DNA of 64,000 nucleotides from Hymenopellis radicata (lineage: Eukaryota; Basidiomycota; Agaricomycetes; Agaricales; Physalacriaceae), in contig JADNRX010000032.1 in NCBI GenBank assembly GCA_015501595.1, forward strand, positions 219,729 through 283,728. The letters are read 5' to 3'. Under the pieces are notes generated by a model. That model worked only from the letters and a program-made list of their open reading frames with translations, was not told the origin of the DNA and ran no database searches. Both the position numbers and the translations under genes were made by a program. Positions 35,659 through 46,382 of this stretch are shown piece after piece (position 1 is the first letter of the stretch; the number at the start of each line of letters is the position of its first letter).

Positions 35659-36179
35659 AGTGGAGGGGCGAAAGAGAGTCGCTGTCCGAGACGGTGAGAT
35701 GATGGGTGTCAAATGTCAAACGTAAGACCGCCAAGCTGTGGCTGTGCTGCTGGGGAGAGGTTCGCCGCTGTTCCACGGACTTGATGAGACGCCGCTGCTA
35801 CCGTGGGTCTAATAGAAGCAGTACATTCCCTAGTGTAACCAACTCATTGACCAGTTGAACGAAAAGTTCTCTGGTCAAAGATCGCTCAAACCGAAGAGAC
35901 TCCCTACGCAGCTTATTCTGGAGAGATTCTCACCCACTCACCTAGGACAGGTAGTCGGATTTACTGTATACAAGAAGTATGAACACTATATTACAAGCGT
36001 TGACGTTGAAGAAAACAAACACGGCATTTCGGCATGTAAGCAAACTTTGCAGCCACAAGCGTGACCGTCTCTTCCTCACACCTTCACGAGCATTTCAACA
36101 TTAACTCGAAAATACTGTTATTCGCGTACGTGATGGCATACCGCATGTTATTGACTCTCATTTACGGTAGAAGTATTCA
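35659..36179. other. Divergent promoter region CDC50 / MCM-binding protein
   Basis: 521 bp between two divergent start codons. A plus-strand ORF of 69 codons (35855-36064) has no recognisable feature. It probably carries both promoters. Confidence 0.45.
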
Positions 36180-38015
36180 ATGGTCTCCTCTTTGCTCGTC
36201 GACGCGATCGCCAATCCCACCGAAGCGCTCCAAGAGCTCTACAAGGATCTGAAAGACAATGACCCAGACGCGTTCTTTGATCGCGTTTTCCCCCATTTCA
36301 GTAGCATCTTCTCATCTCCGGGCGCGTTGTCAGAGGTACACTCTGATTTAGCTTTCTGAAGATACGCATCTCACGCTGACGCAGATCCCCATCCTGGACG
36401 GACAAAATCCTCCCCACACCCACACAGATAGATCTCTTGTTCAATTTTCTGCAATGATCCAAGATACATCCCTATCTCCGGAGGTCTACCTGGCCAAGCT
36501 ACCCAACGGACAACTAGGTGGATGGGGTCTCGTCGACGACGCGCCTGGCCACAACGTCGATTACTCAGATCTGAGGGAATGTCTGGTATTATGGGGCGTC
36601 ACTATCCCTGGACAACTTCAAGAGGCAAGAGGTTTGTCGCGTCTGCATCTCGTCCACTTCGCGTGTTTTACGCGTCGTTAGACATTGACAATGAAGAGCA
36701 CACACCCGTGCAAGCCCACAAATATCCTATTCCTGGAGCAAAACATGTTGGAGTCAAAATCAAAGTGTATGACACGCAAGCAGACTCCTTCCGGACCACC
36801 GATTTAGTGACCTTTGTCGGTATCCTCTCATCTGAGCCGTGCGTGCATGAATTTCTTCTCCTTCTTTGATGGTTGAACGTTATCGCAAAGAATCCACACT
36901 GATATGGATGGCAGCTCCTCTACCTTGTCCCAGCGCTTCATGTTTTGTTTTCTCAACCATACGCTCCGCCGCCTCCGCCATTGACTACTAAAGCAGACCC
37001 CACTCTCCGTGACGATATGATATCTTGGATCGCGAACAATGGCCTCGCGGGTGATAGAGTTGCCGCAGAATGGGTATTACTGAGCAGTCTGGCCAAAGTG
37101 TACGCTCCCATTAACCTTGCTACATTTCCCACAATGACACCATGATCAGGCACTCGCGAACGCCGCCCATTATCCCCAGCCCTTGTGTCTAGCCCGTTTC
37201 CCTCCTCCTCCTCCAGAACAATCTGATTGTCCACCCTCTCTTTCTCGTGTCTTATCACTGCTCTTCCCCTTCGTTACTACGATCCCTCTATCTCTTCCTA
37301 CCCTCAACACTACCCCATTCTGTCCCGAGTCAAAGAATGAAGAACTACATAGCGGGTGGCTGCAGCTACCAAAGGGAAGTCTATGTATCGTGACTGAATC
37401 TGGTGTGAAAGAGGGCACGGTCACGGAAAATGGCCTGCTTAACTTGCATCGGACGCAGGAAATGATGTCCTCCCAGAATCTGGAGTATGTCTTTCCGTTT
37501 AGCAAATTCACGTTCGAGACAGACGTGGATTTCATCATTACATGTGAGGGCAGTAAGAGTGCGTTCTTCCAGGTACGTTTGACTTCACTGCAGAAGGGTT
37601 GGATTATTGATGAGTTTGTGGTTAGAACAACATAATTCTCCCTCTCTCTTCTCCAGCGAAGCCGGAAGACTTGTATACGCCACTGGCGGATATTCCGAGA
37701 CCAGAGAAACTGGATTCCTTCAGGCAATTCGCAATGAAGATGAAATCGTCATCTGTATCCATTAGCGACGAGGCGGCAAAGGTGAGCTACTCTTTCCCCT
37801 GATTTCAGTCTGTTGATACCTCGTCTCAGTACATTCAGGAGGACTTTGTTCAGGAACGGAAAGACAGCGGCACTGGTGTCACAGCTGACGATTTCATCCA
37901 ACGCATGACAATCGCCAGGCTGCTGGCGCTTTCGTATGGGGACACCGATATTACAAAACACACATGGGAGAAGGCAAAAATTCTCGACAGGGAAAGGAAA
38001 CAGCGACCAGCTTGA
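36180..38015 (+). CDS. Mini-chromosome maintenance complex-binding protein
   Basis: MCMBP binds and can displace MCM2-7 and is needed for normal MCM levels, replication and sister-chromatid cohesion (Arabidopsis ETG1, fission yeast Mcb1). The N terminus MVSSLLVDAIANPTEALQEL, FPHFSSIFSS and IPILDGQNPPHTHTDRSLVQ, then FSAMIQDTSLSPEVYL, is the diagnostic region. Further pieces are HKYPIPGAKHVGVKIKVYDT, TFVGILSSEP, LYLVPALHVLFSQPY, ESKNEELHSGWLQLPKGSLC and GLLNLHRTQEMMSSQNLEYV. The C-terminal part ends SGTGVTADDFIQRMTIARLL, ALSYGDTDITKHTWEKAK. Seven or eight exons give about 510 residues. An apparent frame change near 37,150 is removed by a phase-0 intron from GTGTACGC to GATCAG. Confidence 0.85.
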
Positions 38016-38139
38016 GCTGATGTGGCGAGTCTCCTTCGCACATCACAGATTTATTTCGATTCTCATTTTGTCGTGTTTTTAAAAATACGTATACACCATC
38101 ATCAAAGAGCAACGGTCGATTGTGGACAGGAAGATGAGT

Positions 38140-39469
38140 TTAGAACCCATTCAAACGATTGACTGTAGCCATGCCTTGTCCGATGTCTACGAAATCGAGC
38201 ATGACGAAGTTGGCGGCAACGCCACCCGCCAGAGATGCGCATCCGTTCGAGTTGGCAAGGATACTGATAAAATGTGAATGATTAAGAAGAAAAAATCGAA
38301 GAAAACATTGCGCACGATGTCATACTATTCGTGTCCGAGGCTGCCCCATAATCAGGAATCAGGATGCTTCCAAAGAGTTCAATGTTGAGATTGTGATTGA
38401 GCATGTTCATGTGCTGTGTGGTTGAGAGTGACCCAGAGATCCGATCGACGCGACACGGGAAGGTATCATTCGTCTCGCTGAAAGGTGGCTCCCAGATCTA
38501 CGGGTTGACGTTATAAGGCGCAGCATGAGAGCTGCAACAACTGCTAACCATATCAAACTCTGGCATAACATAGTTCAGCCCGCCACCAGCTGTGTCGTCA
38601 AAGAAAATGAGGACGCGCTTCCCCGAGTCGATGAGTGATCCGAGCGTCGGCCACGCGCTCCGTGCTACAGGAGTCGATGGTGGAACGTAGGCGACTGATG
38701 CAATCCCTGTAAACCACATCAGAAGATGACGAGGAAGGTAGATAGAGGAAATGTGTACCTGAGGCTTCAAATACAGGTTGCCAGATAGTTGTCAGAGATA
38801 GCGCCTCTGGGTTTGTGAACACGAATGTGAGGACCTCGTTCGGGTTTGCGTCCAGCCAGGACTTGACGGTCTTGAGGTAATCCACCACAAGACCTCCGTC
38901 GAAGAGAAGCTGGAATCCAGAAGTCGGTAAGCGAGCCGACGCAGACTAGAAGCAATTGTTCTTACACAACCTAAGGAAGTGATTTCCTGTTGAAAAACGG
39001 GATAGACGGTGCACAGGAAAAGACTTACTAGTGTGGCAGAACTTCAATTCGCCGTCAAACCTACCAGAACTGTCAGTATGGTTCAAAAAGTCGATGGGTG
39101 TTCTTACAGGTGCGATTGAGCTTGGAGCATACGAACGCCAAGATTAAGTTGAGCAGTAAGACTGACTTCTTGGGTTCTAGCAACTAAAGAGGCACTAAGA
39201 ACTGCTCTCGAAGACAACCGTGAAGCCTTACGCGCGAAGATATCACCACTGATAGCAAACGAGTCATGAGAGCCCAGGTAAGAGGTGTTCCCATAACTGC
39301 GACTGCATAATTCTGCATGACCGTTACACACCGTCGCTCTAGCGAGTATTGATTCGATGTCAACTCGCCAACATAAAAAAGTGCCAGAGACCGACCTTGG
39401 CGCGACCAAGGCAGCAACAGACGCGACGCAAGAGACGAGGAATGCCCCAGTGAGCGTTCCAGTACGCAT
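38140..39469 (-). CDS. Secreted PI-PLC X-domain-like protein
   Basis: A signal peptide (MRTGTLTGAFLVSCVASVAA) is followed by ATVCNGHAELCSRSYGNTSY and LGSHDSFAIS, the TIM-barrel active-site histidine segment of PI-PLC-like enzymes. Then come ARTQEVSLTAQLNLGVRMLQ, a FDGELKFCHTSC segment with the second histidine, VDYLKTVKSWLDANPNEVLT, GKRVLIFFDDTAGGGLNYVM, WEPPFSETNDTFPCRVDRIS and VANFVMLDFVDIGQGMATVN, ending RLNGF. About 340 residues in seven or so exons. Fungal members of this branch lack clear Ca-binding residues and are mostly uncharacterised phosphodiesterases; the substrate cannot be told from sequence. The exons rejoin in phase and the gene seems intact. Confidence 0.85.
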
Positions 39470-40077
39470 GATGGCTGTAGGTGCTGGAAGATAGTCAGGG
39501 GAAGAGCCCCCCCATGTTTATATTCCTTGGACGGGGTGACCCCCGCATGGTACCGGTCACGCCGCATGCTCGGTGGAAGTGCCCAGCGTATTAGCAGCGT
39601 TCCTCGCCTTGGTCGTGAGCCAACTTGAGATCAGATGATTGATGTTCATGCAGGATCAGGAGCGCTGCATGCTCGTGAGGATCACGCACGTTGCCATTTG
39701 TGCAGAAAACCGATATGAAGGACAGATGAGGTGAAGAAGGGCCAACGTTCATTGTGGGAGTTCCAGACGAATGATTCCGAGGACGCTTAACGTGGGTTTG
39801 TGCATTGTCGATTGAACGAGAATGCAGAGCTTCGAACATTCTCGACATTAGAAGACTCGTTGAATGAGAGGTGACTCGAGCCTTCCAAGAAAGACGTCTA
39901 TCCAAGCGTATCTTAGCCTTTTCGAAAGGAATCGTGAATATAGTACTGGGGATGATGCATCGATGATGGAGCAATTTGAAGGAGGGCGACCAGGAACGCG
40001 AGGTATGTTGTTATCTTATCTTATCTAGCGAATATTCAAATGTCATGCATCTAGCAAGCTGCTTATAACCTGCTACC
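39470..40077. other. Divergent intergenic region
   Basis: 608 bp between divergent starts of the PI-PLC-like gene and the histone deacetylase. A 127-codon minus frame (39591-39974) has no family feature and would sit in the shared promoter, so I leave it uncalled. Confidence 0.45.
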
Positions 40078-41900
40078 ATGTCGCGCCGCAGAGTCGCTTA
40101 CTACTACGACAGTGCGCCAATTATCCTCAAAATCTTGTCATAACAATCTCATTCTATGCAGGGGACGTCGGGGCGTACACTTACGGCTACAACCATGCCA
40201 TGAAACCTCATAGGATAGGAATGACACACGAGCTCATCACAGCCTATGGTATGCTCGATAAAATGCATGTCCTGGTGCGCAATCATCCACTTTTACCCTC
40301 CAATGCTCTTCAATTAGCCTCCAGAAACCACCTCGCGCCAGTGCAGAACAAATGACGGCGTTCCATACCGACGAGTACATCCACTTTCTCAGCAGAGTGA
40401 CACCAGAAACGACTCAGGCTATGAATCCACAAGTCACACAATGTACGGTACATGCTCTGTCCAAACACCACGCTACTCAACGACTGCTATAGTCCTCGGC
40501 TTTCCGGACGACAATCCTCCTTTCGACGGCGTATTCGAATACCACACCATCTCCTCTGGCGGCTCACTCGGTCTGTCATACGCCATATACCATGAATTCT
40601 CACTAACCGAACACAGCTGCGGCACAATCCATCATTTCCGGGGCGGCCGACATTGCCATAAACTGGGCTGGCGGGCTGCACCATGCAAAGAAAGCTGAAG
40701 CATCCGGTTTCTGCTACGTCAACGACATCAATCTATGTATCCTCGAACTTCTTCACTACCATACACGCGTCCTATACGTCGACATTGATTGCCATCACGG
40801 TGACGGCGTTGAAGAGGCATTCCTGACTACAGACCGCGTCATGACTTGCAGTTTCCATAAAGCTGGCAATTTCTTCCCTGGTACGGGCACCAGAGCTGAT
40901 CGTGGCAAAGGCAAAGGCAAGGGATACGCGGTAAACGTTCCTCTCCAGGATGGTCTGTCCGACGAATCCTTCAAGAGTATATTTGAACCGGTGCGCGTAT
41001 TATCTAGTCTGTGTCTCAGGTTCTAAGCTTCGCCGTAGGTGTGTTCCAAGATATTAGAGGTCTTCCGACCTTCAGTTGTCGTCCTTCAATGTGGCGCAGA
41101 CTCTCTTGCCGGAGACCGTCTTGGATGTTTCAATGTCACCATGCAAGGACACGCCAATTGCGTGCAATTTTTCAGGAACGCTGGACTCCCACTGATTCTA
41201 CTAGGCGGCGGCGGATACACTATCAAGAACGTCGCGCGACGTGGACGTATGAGACAGCTTGCGCGCTAGGAGTGGAAAACGAACTTGACATGCACCTTCC
41301 ATGGCACGATCATTTTGAATGCTTTGGCCCCGGTTCAGACTGGAGGTTGCGAAGAGCAACTCGGAGGACGACAATCTGAAGGATGATTATTTGGGCCAAA
41401 CCCGGTAAATTAACGCAGTCGCTGTCCTACGTATGTATTCTGAAGGTAGTCGCAGTTCGGACGTCCTGCAGCAGTTGTCCGACCTCGCGTCAAAGTGTGC
41501 CCCCTCAGTTGGATTGCACGATGTACCCAGAGGCGGCGTCGCCAAAGAACTCGGACTTTCATTTGACGAGGACGACGCGCAGGATGACCTCGACAGGCTG
41601 CTTTACGGTTAGTCATTCGACAATTCTGTTTGGCCTGTACATAATCAACCTTTTTTATTCAGAACATGCCCGAGAGGTCTATACTCTGCGTCAAGCTCGG
41701 GCTCCGAAGACGAGATGGACATAGACATCGAAGAGGAAGACACCAAGTATCGTCGGGCCTCTTCCGTTTCATCAACGCGATCCCGGTCGGCTCAACCAAA
41801 GATGAGCATAATGACAAATCGCTGGCAATGGCTGGACAGTTCGAGTGTCAACGCAAAATCGCCTTCAAAGAGGCGAAAATTCTTTCCTTCGTATGCATGA
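40078..41900 (+). CDS. Class I histone deacetylase, HOS2-like, with 1-nt frame disruptions
   Basis: Zn-dependent lysine deacetylase acting on chromatin. [11 protein letters not shown] opens the gene. Then come [40 protein letters not shown] and [20 protein letters not shown] with the active-site His pair. Asp and His metal ligands lie in [17 protein letters not shown], followed by [13 protein letters not shown] and [20 protein letters not shown]. The loop [12 protein letters not shown] holds the catalytic Tyr, and the tail is acidic ([12 protein letters not shown]). [15 protein letters not shown] resembles HOS2 more than RPD3. Near 41239 one base is missing between KNVAR and [20 protein letters not shown], and at 41328-41331 one C is missing between HFECFGP and [16 protein letters not shown] third shift may lie near 41,670. 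The core is otherwise perfect, so sequence error is favoured over decay. Confidence 0.88.
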
Positions 41901-42845
41901 TCAGTATAGTCTGGATTGTTGTGGACACATTGTACCAATATACTTATTAGAAATAGTGCTATTTGGTTGAACTACTTACCTGTAAATGTTGTATTCACAT
42001 ACCCTTGTGCTGGACACATTCAGAGTGAGTACCGAGAAGAATGGCAATTGCCACGCAGAAATTTGCCACGCAGATACGATTACGTAACACTCAGGACCTA
42101 TATATAAATTATTATAAACCCAGATCAACTTTTCACTCGTCGTCTCTTCCACCATCCTCGACAATGTACAAGCGCGTTGGTTTTCTATTCCTGTTCTCCT
42201 TGTGTGCCAAGCAGTCTTTAGACTCTGTCAAAGGCTGTGTGTAGCGTGTTGATCTCTTATGAGAATTGCGGCACGACGATTTTTTTTCCGAGTGGATTTT
42301 TTTCCTTGGTGTGGTGCGTCGCTTGTGTCGTCCTTCTTCGTGTCTTTAATCTCATTCTACTGTAGACATCAAGATATCAAGCGTACTCCCTTTCTCCGCT
42401 CCTCTCACTTTGGCCTCCCGCCTCGCTCTTACGGCGGGACGTCCATTCTTGGGAGCAAGATTGATTCTCGTCGTCTTCCATTTCTTCGTATAAGAGAACT
42501 GCGATTTTCTCCCTGCTGCCAGTCAGCGCCGATAGGGTGAAGCATCCGGCGGGTAACGAGTACATCCGTACGTACCACTAGCGCTACTACAAGACAATAA
42601 ATGTACGTTGTCTTTTCTTCTCCTCTCCGTCGCTATTCAACGTCTATTGCAGAAACTGTTTTACATTTATCTTTTCATGGTTCGCAGCAACTGCTCCTCA
42701 ACACTCTGGACGGCGTTTATAACCCACACGCACGTTCTCATTTTATGGGAGCTAGAGGAACGCCTCGGAATACGTTCCGTCCTACTGTTGTTTTCGTGCC
42801 TTCGATAGAGTGGGTCCGCGAAGATCGTAGGGATACACTGTTGAA
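41901..42845. other. Convergent gap, no recognised gene
   Basis: 945 bp between the 3' ends of the deacetylase and the amidotransferase gene. A TATA-like run (TATATAAATTATTATAAA, near 42,100) precedes a 26-codon frame with a hydrophobic start (MYKRVGFLFLFSLCAKQS). That is too little to call a gene. Other frames look random. Confidence 0.4.
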
Positions 42846-43700
42846 TTATATATCGCCATGTATAACTTTCCAAATTGCATCTGCAATCTTTGCACCATCT
42901 GTCGGGTCCTTCCTTCTTCGTGCAACGTCCTTCACTATGTCCTGTGATAGAATCCCGCTTTCCCCTCTAACCGTCACCAGCTTATCGACAATGTCCTCCG
43001 TGAACTCTGGGTGACCTTGAACAGTAATCACTTCAATCTTTCCTTCCACCTCCTTCACAAAACCTTGCACTGTGCACACATCATTCTCTGCCAGCAGCTC
43101 ATACCCCTCCGGCAGTGATACCACATAATCTCGGTGCATCTGCTGTATCACCATATCTCGATCTCGGATCCCAAATACACGCTTGCCCGCTTCGGTGAGG
43201 CGCACAGGCGTAGGTCCAACCTCCCACCCAGCAGGATTAAGAGTGCATGCGGAATCACCGGAAAGGGCGCGCGCAATGATTTGATGGCCAAAGCAGATCC
43301 CGACCACCTTGGTCTTGCTCGCGGGATCGGCAAGGACCGCCCGCATAAACTCGACGAGCTGGACAATCCACGGGACGTTCTCGTGCGCGGAGGCGGCGGA
43401 TCCCGTTAGGAGCAGAGCGTCGTACTCGGATGGATTGCTGGGGTATGCACGGGCGTGTACGACGTCGTACGGCTCTAGTTTGAAGTCGGCGGGCGCCAGG
43501 GAGGATGCCGCGAGTAATCGCGTGAAGATGGCGGTATAGTCGCCCGACGTTGCGTTAACGGTAGGGTGCGTTTTATCGCACAAGAGAATCGCTACTTTGG
43601 GCATATTGTGGAACGAAGGAAACCGTGTTGGCGGATTATCATCAAAATAGCCTGCGAGATAGGGTTCTCCGAAAGTGGTGCGGATCGTGGAGTCAGCCAT
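42846..43700 (-). CDS. Class I glutamine amidotransferase-like protein
   Basis: A single-exon gene with a flavodoxin-like GATase-1 domain: MPKVAILLCDKTHPTV, YDALLLTGSAASAHENVPWI, nucleophile Cys in VVGICFGHQIIARALSG, and the catalytic His-Glu pair in VITVQGHPEFTEDIVDKLV. It resembles the stand-alone fungal GATase-like proteins (yeast YLR126C), whose amide acceptor is unknown; no synthase partner is fused. I chose the ATG at 43700 (MADSTIRTTFGEPY); the conserved domain begins at a second ATG at 43614, and an in-frame ATG also exists at 43757. No introns are needed, unusual beside its intron-rich neighbours. Confidence 0.85.
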   Translation of the reverse strand: MADSTIRTTFGEPYLAGYFDDNPPTRFPSFHNMPKVAILLCDKTHPTVNATSGDYTAIFTRLLAASSLAPADFKLEPYDVVHARAYPSNPSEYDALLLTGSAASAHENVPWIVQLVEFMRAVLADPASKTKVVGICFGHQIIARALSGDSACTLNPAGWEVGPTPVRLTEAGKRVFGIRDRDMVIQQMHRDYVVSLPEGYELLAENDVCTVQGFVKEVEGKIEVITVQGHPEFTEDIVDKLVTVRGESGILSQDIVKDVARRRKDPTDGAKIADAIWKVIHGDI

Positions 43701-43876
43701 TCGGTCAAGTAGACCGGAATTGGTGTGGGTCAACAGTATGCATATGATCACGAACACTGTCTAAAGCGGAGAGTTCGAGGGCTACACCATCGGTCTTCTT
43801 TCGTTTGACTTGACATCTCGAGTTCAGATATGGCTATTCTCAAGCGGCATGGAGGACATCACGGTCAAAAGTTCAA

Positions 43877-46278
43877 TTACATCTGCCCTCGTCTCATCAA
43901 GTTCCTCCGTACTTTTCTCTTTTCTGCTCCTATCCCCCTCGCCTTCTCCCATTGTAAGAACGGAACCTTGCTCATATCTACCCCCGCCACACCTTCCTCG
44001 GGTTTAGACCGGAAGTCTAGCATGCCCCAAACCGGCAGTTCCATCTCGCCTTTCACTAACACTCGGGCGTCGCCTAGCAAGGCTGAAGGCGTAGGTGTCA
44101 GAAGATGTAGTACATCACCTTGGGGAGACAAGGACCGTATCAGCGCGAGGCCTTGACATGTAGAGCTCATGGGGGAAGGCGCAGAAACTCCTTGCGCGTA
44201 CGGGATACTCGTGCCAGTTAATGGAGTCATGACATCAAGGGCGCCTGGCTCGCATGATACTAGCCCAACGATGGCCACATTCAAAGCCGTCGCGACTTGA
44301 GCAGCCACGACGTCCTCCGCGCCTGCACCTGTAAGCACCACCTGATCGATGGCAGTAGATGTCTGAACTTCGTACGGAGCCTGTGCACAGAGCGGCAGAC
44401 TAGTATTCCAGCTTGTTGCCGTGAGCTGGCGGTACGTGTCCGCTTGCGGTGCTGTAGGAAATATCGCGTGAAAGTACGATAACAATGACAACGTGCGAAT
44501 ATCGGTTGCAGAATACACGGTATTCTGCGGCTGTGGGATAGGTTTGAGGAGGTGGATATGTTCGCGCGAGGGCGCAGGCGTGGGCTGCATCCAGTCGTCA
44601 AAGACGGGTGCTTCTATTTCGAATATTTGGCCTGGTTGAGCGATCTCGTGAATTTTGATGAGCAGGTCGGCACCAAGGCCTTTCGTCCAACCCATGGTGT
44701 TGATAACTAAGGGGATGCTATCGCTAATTCGATTATCTTCGATGCCAGTGCCGTTGTCGATAGGTGTTTTAATATCTAGGCGATAGGTCTGAACACATGC
44801 TTGGATCGCTGCCAAGTAGTGCGATGGAGAGGATTTTGGAGAAGTCGCACCAATATAATGGGCTGAAACCGGGAGGCTAGGATGCGTAAACGGTGGGCCT
44901 AGAAATCGCGAGATTGAGTCAGGTTCTATTGTCTGTGTAATTCAAGTCAATTACCAAGTAGGGGAGACTCGACTATGTTCAACGCCACCATACCACCCGG
45001 CGTGAATTCAGACTGGCCCAAGTCGCATTCTAAGAAAGCAACTCGCTGATACCTAAAAAGATGGCTGGTAAGATGATAAGCAGTAGGCTCAACGAAAATG
45101 ACGCACTTGGACAACAGTTGGTTTGTCAAAGTTCGTGCAAATGTGCTTTTGCCACTCTTCTTTGAGCCCTGAATGAGATATGTGTCTGCTATCTCCTGGT
45201 GCTCTGGAAGAGCAAAGAGAACGGCTGCCCACGAAGGCGGTAAGCGGAAGGGATGTACATTTTTAATGGATTCGGAAACCTAAGCTTGTTGAGTATTTGA
45301 ACATGGTAATGAAACGGGAAATTGTACCATGGACAAGCCAGGTACGCCAAAATCGAAGTTTGTAGCATGTCTACGGAGAGGGCGGAAGACGCCTTCGAAA
45401 GTGGCGCATATACGTTCGAGACCTTGAACATTTGTGCGCAGCTCGTGTAACACGATGACTGTCTCGCTGGGCTGGGCATGCGCTTTTAAGCGGACGGGGA
45501 GAGAAAGAGGAGTTGATGTTGATGCCGCCGCCTTGATGACTGGGATGGGAGACGAGCGCGGGGCAAAGACATTGTGAGTCGTGACAGCGGGGTGGAAGGT
45601 GGTACCAAGGACCATAATGGAACCTTGCACGACAGAGAATTTGTACGCGCCGACGAACGACAGTGTATCGCCTGGTTGAAGCACCACCAAGGTAGCAGAC
45701 AGTCCGTCATCTGCATAGCCAAGTGAGACCATGTCAGCAGAGTCTAATGTAAATACGTTTTGGTCGCGTATAGGTTGGAACGTGGATAATGCATCCGTTT
45801 CTTCAGCGATAGGTGGAGGTGCCATCTCTTCGTCGACATCATCGTCTTCTTCGTCGGACGAGTCTGCAACAGGTACACTTGGAGACCATGCGCGTTGTGT
45901 TGGGGGAACCGTCGAAGACGCGACCTTTGGTTGGAACTCGGCGATCGAGAAATCAATGTCATCCAGGGAGTCCGCGTCTTGTTCGACATCGGAATCGTCG
46001 GACTCGATAGTAATGATATCCTGATCGACATGTATAGAATCGGTCGTGGAGTCTTGAAAGTAACGCGCGATTTTCCCTTTTTCCTGCGATTTTTTCTTTT
46101 TCCGTTTGGCAGCGGGCGCGCTTTGAGAGGAGGGCTTCCGTTTTGAAGAAGACGGGGGTGGCCGGCTGGCAGGACTTTCAGCTTGTTTATCTGTGACCTT
46201 TGGCACCGATGTGTCGGGAGTCAACGGTGCCTGTTTGGCAGCCTGAGCAGCCTTTCTGGCGGCAACCGCACTAAGCAT
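43877..46278 (-). CDS. GRC3: Polynucleotide 5'-hydroxyl-kinase GRC3/NOL9
   Basis: Phosphorylates RNA 5'-OH ends; with Las1 it processes ITS2 in pre-rRNA and acts in Pol I termination. The roughly 750-residue product starts MLSAVAARKAAQAAKQAPLT, has a basic NLS-like stretch (AKRKKKKSQEKGK) and a long acidic linker. A beta-rich domain leads through introns to VHPFRLPPSWAAVLFALPEH, the P-loop GSKKSGKSTFA, the Walker-B-like FLECDLGQSEFTPGG, YIGATSPKSSPSHYLAAIQA, PLVINTMGWTKGLGADLLIK and the C-terminal ECF-like domain ending RNLMRRGQM. Exon junctions keep phase (45287-45329 is a short intron). An in-frame ATG at 46347 precedes 46278, which I prefer. With EMG1, RNA cyclase and TMA7 it is one of several RNA/ribosome genes here, though not clustered. 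Confidence 0.9.
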
Positions 46279-46382
46279 AGTGACCGAAAAAGGAAAGAAG
46301 AGAGCGGTAGTTGAATGCACAGCCACATCTCGCTCTGCCTTTTCCATCCATCATCAGCAATATCGAGAAGCACTTAGATGAG
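46279..46382. promoter_or_regulatory. Compact bidirectional promoter
   Basis: Only 104 bp separate the divergent start codons of GRC3 (46278) and the module-repeat protein (46383). Both 5' untranslated regions and any core promoter must overlap here, or transcription starts within the opposite gene. Confidence 0.5.

Noticed and set aside
37080..37200. Apparent frameshift in the MCM-binding protein gene
   Set aside because: A phase-0 GT-AG intron (GTGTACGC to GATCAG) restores the frame, so no indel is needed.
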